Shown here: in pieces, positions 7,155 through 15,878 of the stretch
Position numbering within the stretch: position 1 is the first letter of the stretch
Layout: each line of letters opens with the position of its first letter
Origin: Solobacterium sp.
GTDB lineage: Bacteria > Bacillota_I > Bacilli_A > Erysipelotrichales > Erysipelotrichaceae
NCBI GenBank assembly: GCA_017543025.1
Contig: JAFYGX010000239.1
Coordinates: 14,725-78,724, forward strand
Direction of reading: 5' to 3'
Length of the DNA stretch: 64,000 nucleotides
Program-made: the position numbers and the translations under genes
The notes under the pieces: model-generated
The model's database searches: none
What the model was told of the DNA's origin: nothing
The model's input: only the letters and a program-made list of their open reading frames with translations

Positions 7155-8014
7155 GAACCGGCAGATGGCTCAGCTTCCTTGCGGCGGCACTTGCACTGCT
7201 TGCGGTGCTCTTCTTTCCGGTAAAGACCGAAGCCGCAAATGCATATATCATCGATGAAACCGGGCAGTTTACCAGTCAGGAACTTCTTGAACTGAATCAG
7301 ATCGCCGAAGAGATTTCACTCCGGCAGAAATGCGGCGTTTATGTCATCGTCACAAAAGATATGCATGGTTACCGGGAATCCAATTTCGCACAGGGTCTGT
7401 TCATGAATTATGATCTCGGATACGGTGAAGGAGAAGGCGCAAGCGGTGTGCTGCTTGCGGTTTCGCTGGAAAATGCCTACTTCGACTGCACTGCCTATGG
7501 CGCTGCAGCCAAAACATTCGACAGCAGGCGTTTACAGAACCTCAACGACATCGTTTACAGCCACCTTGCTAACCGGGACTGGACCGGCGCAGTAAAAGCC
7601 TATCTGAAACAATGTGATTCAGATCTTACCAGCACCGGCTATACCTACTACGTTCCGCAGTATACCGACCCAGCGATCAACACCACAACCGTCACAACTT
7701 CGCCTGCCGAGCGGCGTTCCAAATGGCTCTCCTACCTTCCGTTTGAATTTATCGGAAGCGGACTGATCAGTTCGCTGTTTGTCGGACTGATGAAAAGCAA
7801 AAACAAAAATGTTAAAGTCGCCGTTACAGCAGACCAGTATGTTATCAATAACGGTGTAAAGCTGAATGTATCGCTGGATCAGTTTACCGGCAAAACCCGC
7901 AGTATCACCCGCATACCCCGTGATAACGGAGGGGGAGGCGGCGGAGGGGGAGGCGGAAGCCACACTTATCACAGCAGCGGCTTCTCCAGCTCCGGCGGCG
8001 GACGTCACTTCTGA
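7151..8014 (+). CDS. TPM-domain membrane protein (YdjH-like), Gly-rich C-terminus
   Basis: 287 residues from ATG 7151, preceded by GGAGG and overlapping the previous stop by 4 nt. A signal peptide or anchor (WLSFLAAALALLAVLFFPV) is followed by a TPM domain (about residues 30-155; YIIDETGQFTSQE, YGEGEGASGVLLAVS). A second hydrophobic stretch near 215 precedes a Lys-rich segment and a tail of about ten glycines plus SSSGGGRHF, common in TPM/YgcG-type proteins. YdjH completes the ydjI-ydjG-ydjH set here. The Gly run is encoded by a G-rich tract (about 7928-7957) open to replication slippage. Confidence 0.85.
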   Translation: MRTGRWLSFLAAALALLAVLFFPVKTEAANAYIIDETGQFTSQELLELNQIAEEISLRQKCGVYVIVTKDMHGYRESNFAQGLFMNYDLGYGEGEGASGVLLAVSLENAYFDCTAYGAAAKTFDSRRLQNLNDIVYSHLANRDWTGAVKAYLKQCDSDLTSTGYTYYVPQYTDPAINTTTVTTSPAERRSKWLSYLPFEFIGSGLISSLFVGLMKSKNKNVKVAVTADQYVINNGVKLNVSLDQFTGKTRSITRIPRDNGGGGGGGGGGSHTYHSSGFSSSGGGRHF

Positions 8015-8028
8015 ACAGCTGTCATTTC

Positions 8029-8056
8029 GGATCCTGCAGTGCAGGGTCCTTTTTTT
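8029..8056 (+). terminator. Rho-independent terminator after the ydjI/G/H-like set
   Basis: GGATCCTGCA at 8029-8038 pairs with TGCAGGGTCC (8040-8049, one G-U pair), followed by seven T. Confidence 0.85.
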
Positions 8057-8391
8057 CGCTGTGCAGCTCACCTGTCACAGAACCTGTTTCAGCATCTTAG
8101 TTCTTCAGATCAGAAGCAGATAGTATTCCAGACTGACTGCTGCCCTGTATTGTATGGGTCTGAATGCAAAACCTTGCAGGAAGCCGGAAAGCATATAAGG
8201 CGCTGTTATGAAACGGAAAGCCCTCTACCAAAATACTACGGAGCGAGTATTTATGATACTGCAGGCAAAACCGTGATGAAACCGGGATAAATACATAACC
8301 GGATACAACTTTGTCCGCATGATACAATTATGTACAGAGACAATAGATGATCCTGAACCGAATGACAGAAAGAAAGAGGAGATCATTAACA
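8057..8391. other. 335-nt spacer upstream of the zinc-ribbon/radical-SAM pair
   Basis: No gene, tRNA or known riboswitch recognised. A TACAAT-type -10 near 8323-8328 may drive the downstream pair; its -35 is not convincing. Confidence 0.4.
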
Positions 8392-8682
8392 ATGCGTAAT
8401 AAGCAGAAACGAAAAGTCTGCGGCAACTGCGGAAGTCCATATCGAGAAGGTGATAAATACTGCCGTTATTGCGGTTCGCCGATGGGCAAACCTGAGTTTA
8501 TCGATGACTACATCGCATGTATCTATGGCCCGCCTCCGATCAAACGGACACATGTATGCAGTCAATGCGGGTATACCTGGAGTACCACGGAGATGATTGA
8601 CAACACAAAATTCTGTCCGGAGTGCGGCAGTCCGGCCCCGGTACAGGAAAAGGAACCTGGTGCGTGGGTGTCTACGAAATAA
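8392..8682 (+). CDS. 96-residue double zinc-ribbon protein
   Basis: ATG 8392 follows AGAGGAGA. A basic N-terminus (MRNKQKRK) leads into CGNCGSPYREGDKYCRYCGSP and, 30 residues later, CSQCGY...CPECGSP, two complete four-cysteine ribbons. There is no membrane helix or signal. It overlaps the radical-SAM gene by 19 nt, which suggests a joint function, such as an adaptor for the enzyme or its protein substrate. The family is not recognised; the zinc sites are visible and the role is open. Confidence 0.8.
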   Translation: MRNKQKRKVCGNCGSPYREGDKYCRYCGSPMGKPEFIDDYIACIYGPPPIKRTHVCSQCGYTWSTTEMIDNTKFCPECGSPAPVQEKEPGAWVSTK

Positions 8683-9743
8683 AGAAAGCTCAGCTGGAAC
8701 AGATCGCTGCGCATCGTGAAAATCTGCGTCATAACCCGAGCCTGCACTGGCTGTTCTTCGAAATCACACAGAAATGCAATCTGTTCTGCCGGCATTGCGG
8801 CAGCCGATGCATCACCACGGGAGATTCGCTGTCCGTCGAAGATATCAGAAATGTTCTGACAACCATTGAAGGGATGGATAAGCCGGCAATCTGTCTGACC
8901 GGCGGTGAGCCGCTGCTTCATCCTGATTTTTTCGACATTGCGGATTGTATCAGAAACGCCGGTTTCCACTGGGGGATGACAAGCAACGGAACACTGATCG
9001 ACGAAACGACTGCCGCACAGCTTTCGAAAGCCGGCATGTCATCCATCTCTGTAAGTCTGGATGGTCTGGAACAGTCTCACGACGAACTGCGTCAATGCAA
9101 AGGCGCATGGAAGCTCGCTCTGCGCGGCATCAGAGCGCTTCAGAATGCAGGATTTTCTCCGCAGGTAACAACCGTTCTTAATCCGCATAACTTTTCTGAT
9201 GCAGAACCTCTGTATGCGCTGCTGAATGAACTTGGCGTGAAAAGCTGGCGTCTGATCAACACAGAGCCGATCGGACGGGCGTGTGAAGCACATGATCTGC
9301 TGCTGAGCAGTAAGGAGTTTGCACAGATGTTATCATTCATCCGGGCAAAGCGGTACGATCCGGCCTGTACGATGGAAGTCACATTCGGCTGTTCGCACTA
9401 TCTTGGTGTCGGATATGAGCGTATGGTACGCGATCACTATTTTCTCTGCGGTGCCGGAATTCTCACCGCAAGCGTGCGTGCAAACGGCGATATCTGCGGC
9501 TGCCTGGACATTGAAAACCGGCCGGAACTGGTTCAGGGAAATATCCGGAAAGATCGGTTTGCGGACGTCTGGAAAAACCGGTTTGAGCTGCTGCGCCGTG
9601 ATCGGACTGCTGACTGTGTCAGATGTCAGAACTGCAGGGAACGGATGCTCTGCGGAGGAGATGCGGCACATACATGGGATTGGAACAGAAACGAACCGCT
9701 GCTTTGCTATGATGATTTCCGCGGGGAACTGACGTCAGCCTGA
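8664..9743 (+). CDS. Radical SAM protein with SPASM-like C-terminal cysteine cluster
   Basis: 359 residues from GTG 8664, chosen because AAGGA lies about 10 nt upstream; an in-frame GTG at 8622 lacks this. The radical-SAM motif is C38-NLF-C42-RH-C45, followed by CLTGGEP and a TIM-barrel core. The last about 110 residues hold many cysteines (ICGCLDI, CVRCQNC, MLCGGDA), as in SPASM domains that carry extra Fe-S clusters in peptide- and protein-maturing enzymes such as PqqE/AlbA relatives and anSME. Substrate unknown: no obvious short precursor peptide gene flanks it, leaving the overlapping zinc-ribbon protein as the natural candidate partner. Confidence 0.85.
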   Translation: MGVYEIKKAQLEQIAAHRENLRHNPSLHWLFFEITQKCNLFCRHCGSRCITTGDSLSVEDIRNVLTTIEGMDKPAICLTGGEPLLHPDFFDIADCIRNAGFHWGMTSNGTLIDETTAAQLSKAGMSSISVSLDGLEQSHDELRQCKGAWKLALRGIRALQNAGFSPQVTTVLNPHNFSDAEPLYALLNELGVKSWRLINTEPIGRACEAHDLLLSSKEFAQMLSFIRAKRYDPACTMEVTFGCSHYLGVGYERMVRDHYFLCGAGILTASVRANGDICGCLDIENRPELVQGNIRKDRFADVWKNRFELLRRDRTADCVRCQNCRERMLCGGDAAHTWDWNRNEPLLCYDDFRGELTSA

Positions 9744-9764
9744 CATTGAAGGCTGGCGTTTTTT
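9733..9764 (+). terminator. Terminator of the radical-SAM unit
   Basis: CGTCAGCC (9733-9740) pairs with GGCTGGCG (9751-9758), followed by a run of T. The stop codon lies in the loop. Confidence 0.85.
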
Positions 9765-9790
9765 ACTGACCCATGAAACCCGGCTTATAC

Positions 9791-9826
9791 AAAAACGCAC
9801 CTGATCTTTTTCAGAAGACCAGATGC
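9791..9826 (-). terminator. Terminator of the EAL/GGDEF gene
   Basis: Minus strand: GCATCTGGTCTT pairs with AAGATCAGGTGC over 12 bp (two G-U pairs), followed by TTTTT. Confidence 0.8.
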
Positions 9827-9876
9827 TATTCAGACAGAACCGCTGTCTGACAGGCCGCAGGCATGTTTCAGCAGAT

Positions 9877-12771
9877 TCAGCTCAGCGTCTGTGTTTTTTC
9901 CAGATAGGTTACTGCACAGTATCCCGGATAAATGATCTGTGTAGCGGTATACAGGTAGTATTTTCCAGTCGGCTCATAGAAGATTTCGCCTTCAACCACT
10001 TCATCTGTCTGTGATGCCTTCCAGAGGTTTCTGTACCAGTCATCCTTCATCGCAGGAAAAATCTCATGTGCGCTTTTTCCGATCAGTTCTTCCGCTGTTC
10101 TGCCGCTGAGACTGATATATTTCCGGTTTGCATAGAACAGAACTGCATTAAAGGTATCTGTTTCCTTATAGTGCGTCATATGAAAGACAGAATACAGGAT
10201 GGGCAGGTCGTCAAACATATGGAAAATCTCTGATGATCGGGACATCTGCGTCTCTGTGGAAAACTTGTTTTTATAATCTGCCAGCAGACGGACTTCTGCT
10301 TTCTTTGCCTGTTCATCGAGATCCAGATATTCGGAAAACAATACATAGCCGACAGAGAGATAAAGAGTAACCGGAATACCGCCGATCTGGTGAACCGACT
10401 CTGCAAGCATGCGGATTTCCAACCGCATCGCATGTGCTTCTTCCCGGTCTCTGACTTGATGCAGGATCACGAATTTATTGCCTGCATAGCGGCCGACGGC
10501 ACTTGTTCTGCCATATGTCATTTTCAGCGCTCTGCTCAGCTCAATCAGCACCTTGTCGCCGAAATCATATCCGTACTGTTCATTCAGAGAGTCAAAATCA
10601 TCAATGGAAATATGAATCCGGGCAAAATCCACGCCCCGCAGATAATATTCATCCCGGAATACTGCAGCTTCTTCGGAAATCCCCCGGGAGTTCAGCAGAC
10701 CCGTAAGAATATCTCTGCGTTTGGTTTCGTTTCCTCTCCGATCATTCGCAGAAAGCTTGTCACGGTCGATAAAATACCCGATCAGTCCGACGATCTCGCC
10801 ATTTTCATCATAGAGCGGTGCCTTGCTCGCAAGGATATCCCTGTTTTCTCCGTCATTCATGCAGTTGCCCGGCACGTTATGGGTGGTAATGCCTTCATGG
10901 ATGACCATTACCTCATCGTTCATGTAGGTATCGGGATGTACATGCCATCCGAGTTCCTCATCATTTTTCCCGACAATGTCAGCGGCAGAAGAGAACCCGT
11001 AGTAATCCAGAAACGCCCTGGATGCCCCAAGAAACCTGCGATCCCTGTCCTTCCAGAACAGCCGAAGCAGATCAGAACTGATCAGGTCACGCCATAACAG
11101 TTCCGGCGTGAGCCTGGAATAATCGTATCCCTGAATGGTCTGATTGATCTTTTCAACGGATTTCATCGCATCATGAACATTGCCGAACATCAGAAAGAAT
11201 CGGTCTTCATCTGTGCGGAGAAGGGAATAGGCTTTCCATGCATACTGCCCGTGGCGGACATTTGTGCGAAGAAAACGAATCATGTAATTGATTCCCGCCG
11301 CATCAAACCGCTCTCTCATCGTAGAAGGATCACTCAGCCGCAGGTATTCTTTCCGATCATCCGGGAAGATATACTTTTCGGCATATTCTTCTGAAAGCTT
11401 CCGGATTCCTTTATTGCCGGACACCAGTTTTTCTCTTGTCCCGAAATACAGTGGCGTAATCGTGTCTTCCTTCAGATTTACCAGTGTGATCCGTTCATAA
11501 ATCGTATAGATCTGCCGCAGCAGTTCATCCAGCGTATTTGTGCTGGATGCCCGGATCTCCTTTGTCAGGTTGCTCATCCGAAGCAGCACGGTAAATTTGC
11601 CGGCAGCTTTTGCAAAACACTTCGCTGTGATCTCGTAATAATCTTCCTTTGAAGTAAAGTGCATCCTGCCTTCTTCTCCGCCCTGTGTCGAGTCCACCAG
11701 ATTCATCACTTTATCTGAAATGAGATGATACGGAAGATCCTGTCCGATGACTTCTTCACTGAACTGCACGGAAAACATCCCTGTTCCGCGGGCAATTGTT
11801 TCGAATGCGGTGTTGCAGAACAGAATATGAAAACAGTCTGTCCGAAATTCCAGCATCGCAAGCGGAATACTGTTCAGCTGCAGAGCGGTCCGAAGTGAAT
11901 CGCGTTCTTCTCTGATCATGAACGGAACCGCACTCAGAACATTCACCTGGCCGATATCGTCATAGTATTTGCGCTCCTGCGGCACCTCCACACGGATCCC
12001 TCTGCTGCGAAGATGTTCCATGGAGGCGTCATACGGCATCGGTTTCCCGAAATAATAGCCCTGTACTTTTTCACATCCGATGTCCCGGAAATAACGGAAC
12101 TGCTCCTCCGTTTCCACGCCTTCTGCCAGGGTATGGATATCGATTGCCTTTGCCATTTCAATCACTGAAGTCGCAATTCTGCGCGAACGCATTGTCCATG
12201 GCCGCAGAAAACACATATCGAGCTTCAGTTCGTTGAAGGTAAACTCCTTGAGGATATTCAGCGAAGAATAAGCGCTTCCGAAATCATCCATCCAGATCTG
12301 ATAGCCGGCTTTATGAAACTGTTCGACAATTTCCAGCATCAGGTCCTTCTTCTCCGCCATGACGCTTTCCGTAATCTCAATGTAAATAAAATCATGCGGC
12401 AGAATAAACTCTTTGACAATTTCATCTACCACAGTAAAGATATCGCACAGTTCAAAATCCAGACGGGAAAGATTTACCGAAACCGGAACCGGTATTTCAC
12501 CCTTATCCAGTGACAGCCGGATCCTCGCACATGCCTGCCGGATCACGCAGGCATCCAGCAGATGAATGGCCCTGATCTCTTCGAGCACGGGAATAAATTC
12601 ATCCGGATAGATCATGCCGATTACGGGATCGATCCATCTTGCCAGCGCTTCAAAACTGCAGAGCTGACGGGAAATTGTCCGGATGACCGGCTGATAGTAT
12701 GGCTGTATGTAATGATAATCAATCGCCTTCTGATAATTCTTGATAATAAATTCTTTCAGGTCTCTTGCCAT
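9877..12771 (-). CDS. EAL-PAS-GGDEF-PAS protein: probable c-di-GMP phosphodiesterase with dead cyclase domain
   Basis: 964 residues in an unusual order. The N-terminal EAL domain (about 20-260) keeps the catalytic signature: FEALARW, VNLSRLDF, IEITES, MDDFGSAYSS, LKLD, AEGVETEEQF and QGYYFGKP. PAS-like segments follow. A GGDEF-family domain (about 690-850) carries YAGNKF where GGDEF is expected, so Gly, Asp and Glu are replaced and cyclase activity should be lost; it may bind GTP or substrate as a regulatory module. A C-terminal PAS domain (about 870-960) ends the protein. No membrane helix is evident, so a cytosolic sensor-phosphodiesterase is likely. It is a single-gene unit with its own terminator. 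Confidence 0.9.
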   Translation of the reverse strand: MARDLKEFIIKNYQKAIDYHYIQPYYQPVIRTISRQLCSFEALARWIDPVIGMIYPDEFIPVLEEIRAIHLLDACVIRQACARIRLSLDKGEIPVPVSVNLSRLDFELCDIFTVVDEIVKEFILPHDFIYIEITESVMAEKKDLMLEIVEQFHKAGYQIWMDDFGSAYSSLNILKEFTFNELKLDMCFLRPWTMRSRRIATSVIEMAKAIDIHTLAEGVETEEQFRYFRDIGCEKVQGYYFGKPMPYDASMEHLRSRGIRVEVPQERKYYDDIGQVNVLSAVPFMIREERDSLRTALQLNSIPLAMLEFRTDCFHILFCNTAFETIARGTGMFSVQFSEEVIGQDLPYHLISDKVMNLVDSTQGGEEGRMHFTSKEDYYEITAKCFAKAAGKFTVLLRMSNLTKEIRASSTNTLDELLRQIYTIYERITLVNLKEDTITPLYFGTREKLVSGNKGIRKLSEEYAEKYIFPDDRKEYLRLSDPSTMRERFDAAGINYMIRFLRTNVRHGQYAWKAYSLLRTDEDRFFLMFGNVHDAMKSVEKINQTIQGYDYSRLTPELLWRDLISSDLLRLFWKDRDRRFLGASRAFLDYYGFSSAADIVGKNDEELGWHVHPDTYMNDEVMVIHEGITTHNVPGNCMNDGENRDILASKAPLYDENGEIVGLIGYFIDRDKLSANDRRGNETKRRDILTGLLNSRGISEEAAVFRDEYYLRGVDFARIHISIDDFDSLNEQYGYDFGDKVLIELSRALKMTYGRTSAVGRYAGNKFVILHQVRDREEAHAMRLEIRMLAESVHQIGGIPVTLYLSVGYVLFSEYLDLDEQAKKAEVRLLADYKNKFSTETQMSRSSEIFHMFDDLPILYSVFHMTHYKETDTFNAVLFYANRKYISLSGRTAEELIGKSAHEIFPAMKDDWYRNLWKASQTDEVVEGEIFYEPTGKYYLYTATQIIYPGYCAVTYLEKTQTLS

Positions 12772-13009
12772 AATGGTTCCTCTTTACAGCAGAGAAATCT
12801 GTCGCGCAGACGTGACTGATTCTGCACGGCTTCAACTGTACTGCTGAATGATATGAATCCTGATCAGATACTTTGCACAGACGGGAAATACCCGATCTCT
12901 GCACTCTATGAAAAAAATAACATGAGAATCAGAAACTGCACCGGCTTTTTTCTGTTCTGACAAATCTGGCCATATGTTTCTGACAACCCTGTTTTTTTAC
13001 AGCCTGTGC

Positions 13010-13582
13010 TTACTGTATGCCATGTTCTGCCAGCTGTTTCAGCAATCCTTCCGCAAATGCCGCATGCCCGCGTTCACTGAAATGCACACCGTCAAAAGTC
13101 AGCTCTACGTTCCATGTACCGGCATCCGCAAACTGTATGCCGGCATGTTTCGCAATCCTTCGGTAACAATCCGCAAGACATCCGGATTCTTCAATCACTG
13201 AGCTTCCGCTGACCCATTCACCTTCAGTAAACGGCACAGGTGAAACCAGCAGAATGTCTCCGTCAAACACTTCACGCACTGCATTGATCAGCTGTTTCAT
13301 GCGGCTGCCTGTTTCTTCCGCATGACTGCCGGCGAGCAGATCGTTTGAGCCCAGCATCAGAATGATCCGTTCTGCAGGCAGCTCTGCCCGGATGCAGTCC
13401 AGAATCCGGTTCACACTGCTTACGCATGGTATGCATGCGCCGTTTTCTCCGTAATTCACCACTTCATAGCCAGCGTCTCTGACCCGTGCTGTCCATCGTA
13501 CGGAAGACGGATAACGGCTGCCGAACAGAGACCTCGGATCATACCCCCAGGTATTGGAATCTCCGATACAGATCAGTTTCAT
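13010..13582 (-). CDS. SGNH/GDSL-type hydrolase
   Basis: 190 residues. Block I is ICIGDSNTWG (Ser nucleophile), block III is LMLGSNDL and block V is FDGVHFSERGH (catalytic Asp/His), the full SGNH esterase set. No signal peptide is seen, so it is probably cytosolic and acts on acyl or acetyl esters of unknown identity. Its ATG overlaps the stop of the upstream FMN enzyme (ATGA), so the two are a coupled pair. Confidence 0.9.
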   Translation of the reverse strand: MKLICIGDSNTWGYDPRSLFGSRYPSSVRWTARVRDAGYEVVNYGENGACIPCVSSVNRILDCIRAELPAERIILMLGSNDLLAGSHAEETGSRMKQLINAVREVFDGDILLVSPVPFTEGEWVSGSSVIEESGCLADCYRRIAKHAGIQFADAGTWNVELTFDGVHFSERGHAAFAEGLLKQLAEHGIQ

Positions 13583-14619
13583 CTGGTTCCTCCGTACGGA
13601 TGACGTATCATATCTCCTGTAATCTCACTCAGTGAATGTGCCCCGCACATATACATCGCGTCTTTCAGCTCAGCTTTGATCTGATCCAGATATATACTGA
13701 TCCCTTCTGCGCCGGCACCATAATATGCAATCAGTACCGGCCGGCAGATCAACACTGCATCAGCCCCGAGCGCAAGTGCCCGGAACACATCAATTCCGGA
13801 TCGGATTCCTCCGTCAACCAGAATTCTGACTCTGCCTCTGCATGCGGCCGCAATCTCCGGAAGCACCTCTGCAGTTGCCGGTGTACCCGAAAGCACCCGT
13901 CCGCCATGGTTGGATACGATGATCGCATCCGCTCCTGCTTCCATTGCCTTGCGCGCACCTTTCACTGTCATGATTCCCTTTACAATAAACGGAACGCCCA
14001 TGTATTCATTCAGTTCTTTTAAATCCGCTGTCGATTTCGTACCGCCTTTTCCCCCCATAATCGATGAAAGATGCGGCAGCCCGGCACTGTCAACCACAAC
14101 GCAGGAAGCGCAGGGTTTTTGTCTGTTCTGATACAGATCCATCAGTCTGCGGATTTCTTCATTGGAATCCGGATTGAATACCGGTATGCCGGTATTCCCG
14201 TGTGCTTCTGATGAAGCGATAGCCTTTTCCCATACCCACTGGTAAAGCCCGCTGCCAAACGCATGGAGCGTTCCCTTCGCTTCACAGGCAGCCATGCACT
14301 GTTCATTGAAGTCACTGACATCGTCTGTCGGATTAAACTGTTTCTGAATCGAACCGATCGGAGCCGTCAGTACCGGAAGCGAAAGCGTGCGGCCAAACAG
14401 CGTCATGGAAAGATCTGTTTCTCCGGGTTCGGTAATGGTATCCATGTTCAGCTTTACGTTCTGCCATGCCCGGTAATTCTCATTTGCCCCGTTGCCGGGT
14501 GCTTTGGAGCCCGGTCCCGGCATGGCGTTTCCGCATGCAAGCCCATCGCAGACCTTGCAGACTCTGCAGTTGGAGCTGATTCTTGTACGTGCGCGTGCTT
14601 TTACTTCTTCATAATTCAT
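13579..14619 (-). CDS. FMN-dependent alpha-hydroxy-acid oxidase/dehydrogenase family protein
   Basis: 346 residues from ATG 14619 (GGAGG 9-10 nt upstream). The TIM barrel carries the family signatures IIVSNHGGRVLSG (catalytic His) and LVDGGIRSGIDVFRAL (FMN phosphate). The N-terminus has a cysteine-rich stretch, CRVCKVCDGLACG, absent from classical lactate oxidase or glycolate oxidase but frequent in anaerobe homologues, suggesting a metal or Fe-S site. Likely a 2-hydroxyacid (lactate-type) dehydrogenase; substrate not determinable. Translationally coupled to the SGNH hydrolase downstream. Confidence 0.85.
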   Translation of the reverse strand: MNYEEVKARARTRISSNCRVCKVCDGLACGNAMPGPGSKAPGNGANENYRAWQNVKLNMDTITEPGETDLSMTLFGRTLSLPVLTAPIGSIQKQFNPTDDVSDFNEQCMAACEAKGTLHAFGSGLYQWVWEKAIASSEAHGNTGIPVFNPDSNEEIRRLMDLYQNRQKPCASCVVVDSAGLPHLSSIMGGKGGTKSTADLKELNEYMGVPFIVKGIMTVKGARKAMEAGADAIIVSNHGGRVLSGTPATAEVLPEIAAACRGRVRILVDGGIRSGIDVFRALALGADAVLICRPVLIAYYGAGAEGISIYLDQIKAELKDAMYMCGAHSLSEITGDMIRHPYGGTR

Positions 14620-14918
14620 GATGATCTGTTTCCTCCGGAATACTGATTTCAGTATAAACCAGCGATTACGCTGCGATCGAACGTCCGTGAAGTTCACCTG
14701 CAGTTCAGCCGGATAATCTGATCGTTTATGAGGTATGGGATTCCTGCGAAATAAATGAAATCAGAAGATGTGATCGATTCTTTTGATTCTGAATTTCTGT
14801 TCGTTCCGGGTGGAACCATGACGGATTTGATGTTGAATAAAATCCGGAAGACGGTATGCTTATTTTACTGCCGGTTCGGAAGAAAGCTGTATCGGATCAG
14901 GCATACACGGAGAATAAC

Positions 14919-15878
14919 ATGAAACCAAAACGACACAACGAGCCCCGCAGAAGTGAAGCTCCCCGCAAACCGCAGACAACAGCGGTCTTTATCGTTAAGC
15001 ACAGCGATCAGCTGCTGCCGTTTCTGCTTGCGAAATACGATGGAAAGCTGTCCCGCAACAGCGTGAAAAAGCTCCTCAGTGACCGTAAGATTCTGGTCAA
15101 CGGTTCTCTGACAACCCAGTTCAACTTTCCTCTCGCAAAAGATGATGAGGTCAGTGTAGCGAAACAGCCGGTGCGCACAAAGACGACTGTACGCGGAAAA
15201 CCGCTTCCTCAGGTACCTTCCATCAAGCCTTATATCATCTATGAGGATGAGGAATTTCTTGCGATCGACAAACCCGCTGGGCTGCTTTCCGTGGAAAGCG
15301 ATAAAGAACAGACCTGTGCCTATCAGATGGCTGTGGAGTATCTGAAGAAAACCTCACCGAATACCCGCCCTTATATCCTTCATCGGATCGATAAGGAGAC
15401 CTCCGGCGTTCTGGTTTTTGCCAAGGATATCAGGCTTCACTCCATGCTCAAAATGCACTGGAATGAAGACGTTACCATGCGGGAATACTATGCGGTTGTT
15501 GCAGGAATTCCGGAAGAACCTTCCGGGCGTCTTGTGAACTATCTCAGAGAAAACCAGAATCACATGGTATATGTGACTCGTGATCCGCACGGAAAAAAAG
15601 CAATTACCAATTATGAAACTGTCGCTTCCGGAAAAGACTGCAGCCTGCTTCGGGTGGTCATTGAAACAGGCCGCAAGAATCAGATCCGTGCACAGATGAA
15701 TGAAATCGGGCATCCGATTCTCGGCGATGACAAATACGCCCGTATTCCATCCCCGATCGACCGCCTCTGTCTGCATGCGTCCGTGCTGGAATTCACCCAC
15801 CCGGTCACAGAAAAACCGATGCGGTTCAGCGCACCGGTACCTTCTGCGTTTAAAACTCTCGTGAAGAAACGTCCGTGA
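14919..15878 (+). CDS. RluA-family 23S rRNA/tRNA pseudouridine synthase
   Basis: 319 residues from ATG 14919, which has ACGGAGA upstream; the frame is open to 14856 but that part is not needed. A basic N-terminus, an S4 RNA-binding domain (about 30-85) and the catalytic domain with YILHRIDKETSGVLVFAKD (catalytic Asp in HRIDKxTSG) identify the RluA/RluD group. The target uridine cannot be told from sequence. It runs rightward and its last 29 nt overlap, tail to tail, the end of ispE. Confidence 0.9.
   Translation: MKPKRHNEPRRSEAPRKPQTTAVFIVKHSDQLLPFLLAKYDGKLSRNSVKKLLSDRKILVNGSLTTQFNFPLAKDDEVSVAKQPVRTKTTVRGKPLPQVPSIKPYIIYEDEEFLAIDKPAGLLSVESDKEQTCAYQMAVEYLKKTSPNTRPYILHRIDKETSGVLVFAKDIRLHSMLKMHWNEDVTMREYYAVVAGIPEEPSGRLVNYLRENQNHMVYVTRDPHGKKAITNYETVASGKDCSLLRVVIETGRKNQIRAQMNEIGHPILGDDKYARIPSPIDRLCLHASVLEFTHPVTEKPMRFSAPVPSAFKTLVKKRP

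Noticed and set aside
8057..8391. Riboswitch upstream of the zinc-ribbon/radical-SAM pair
   Set aside because: No known aptamer core, terminator or anti-terminator pairing could be found.
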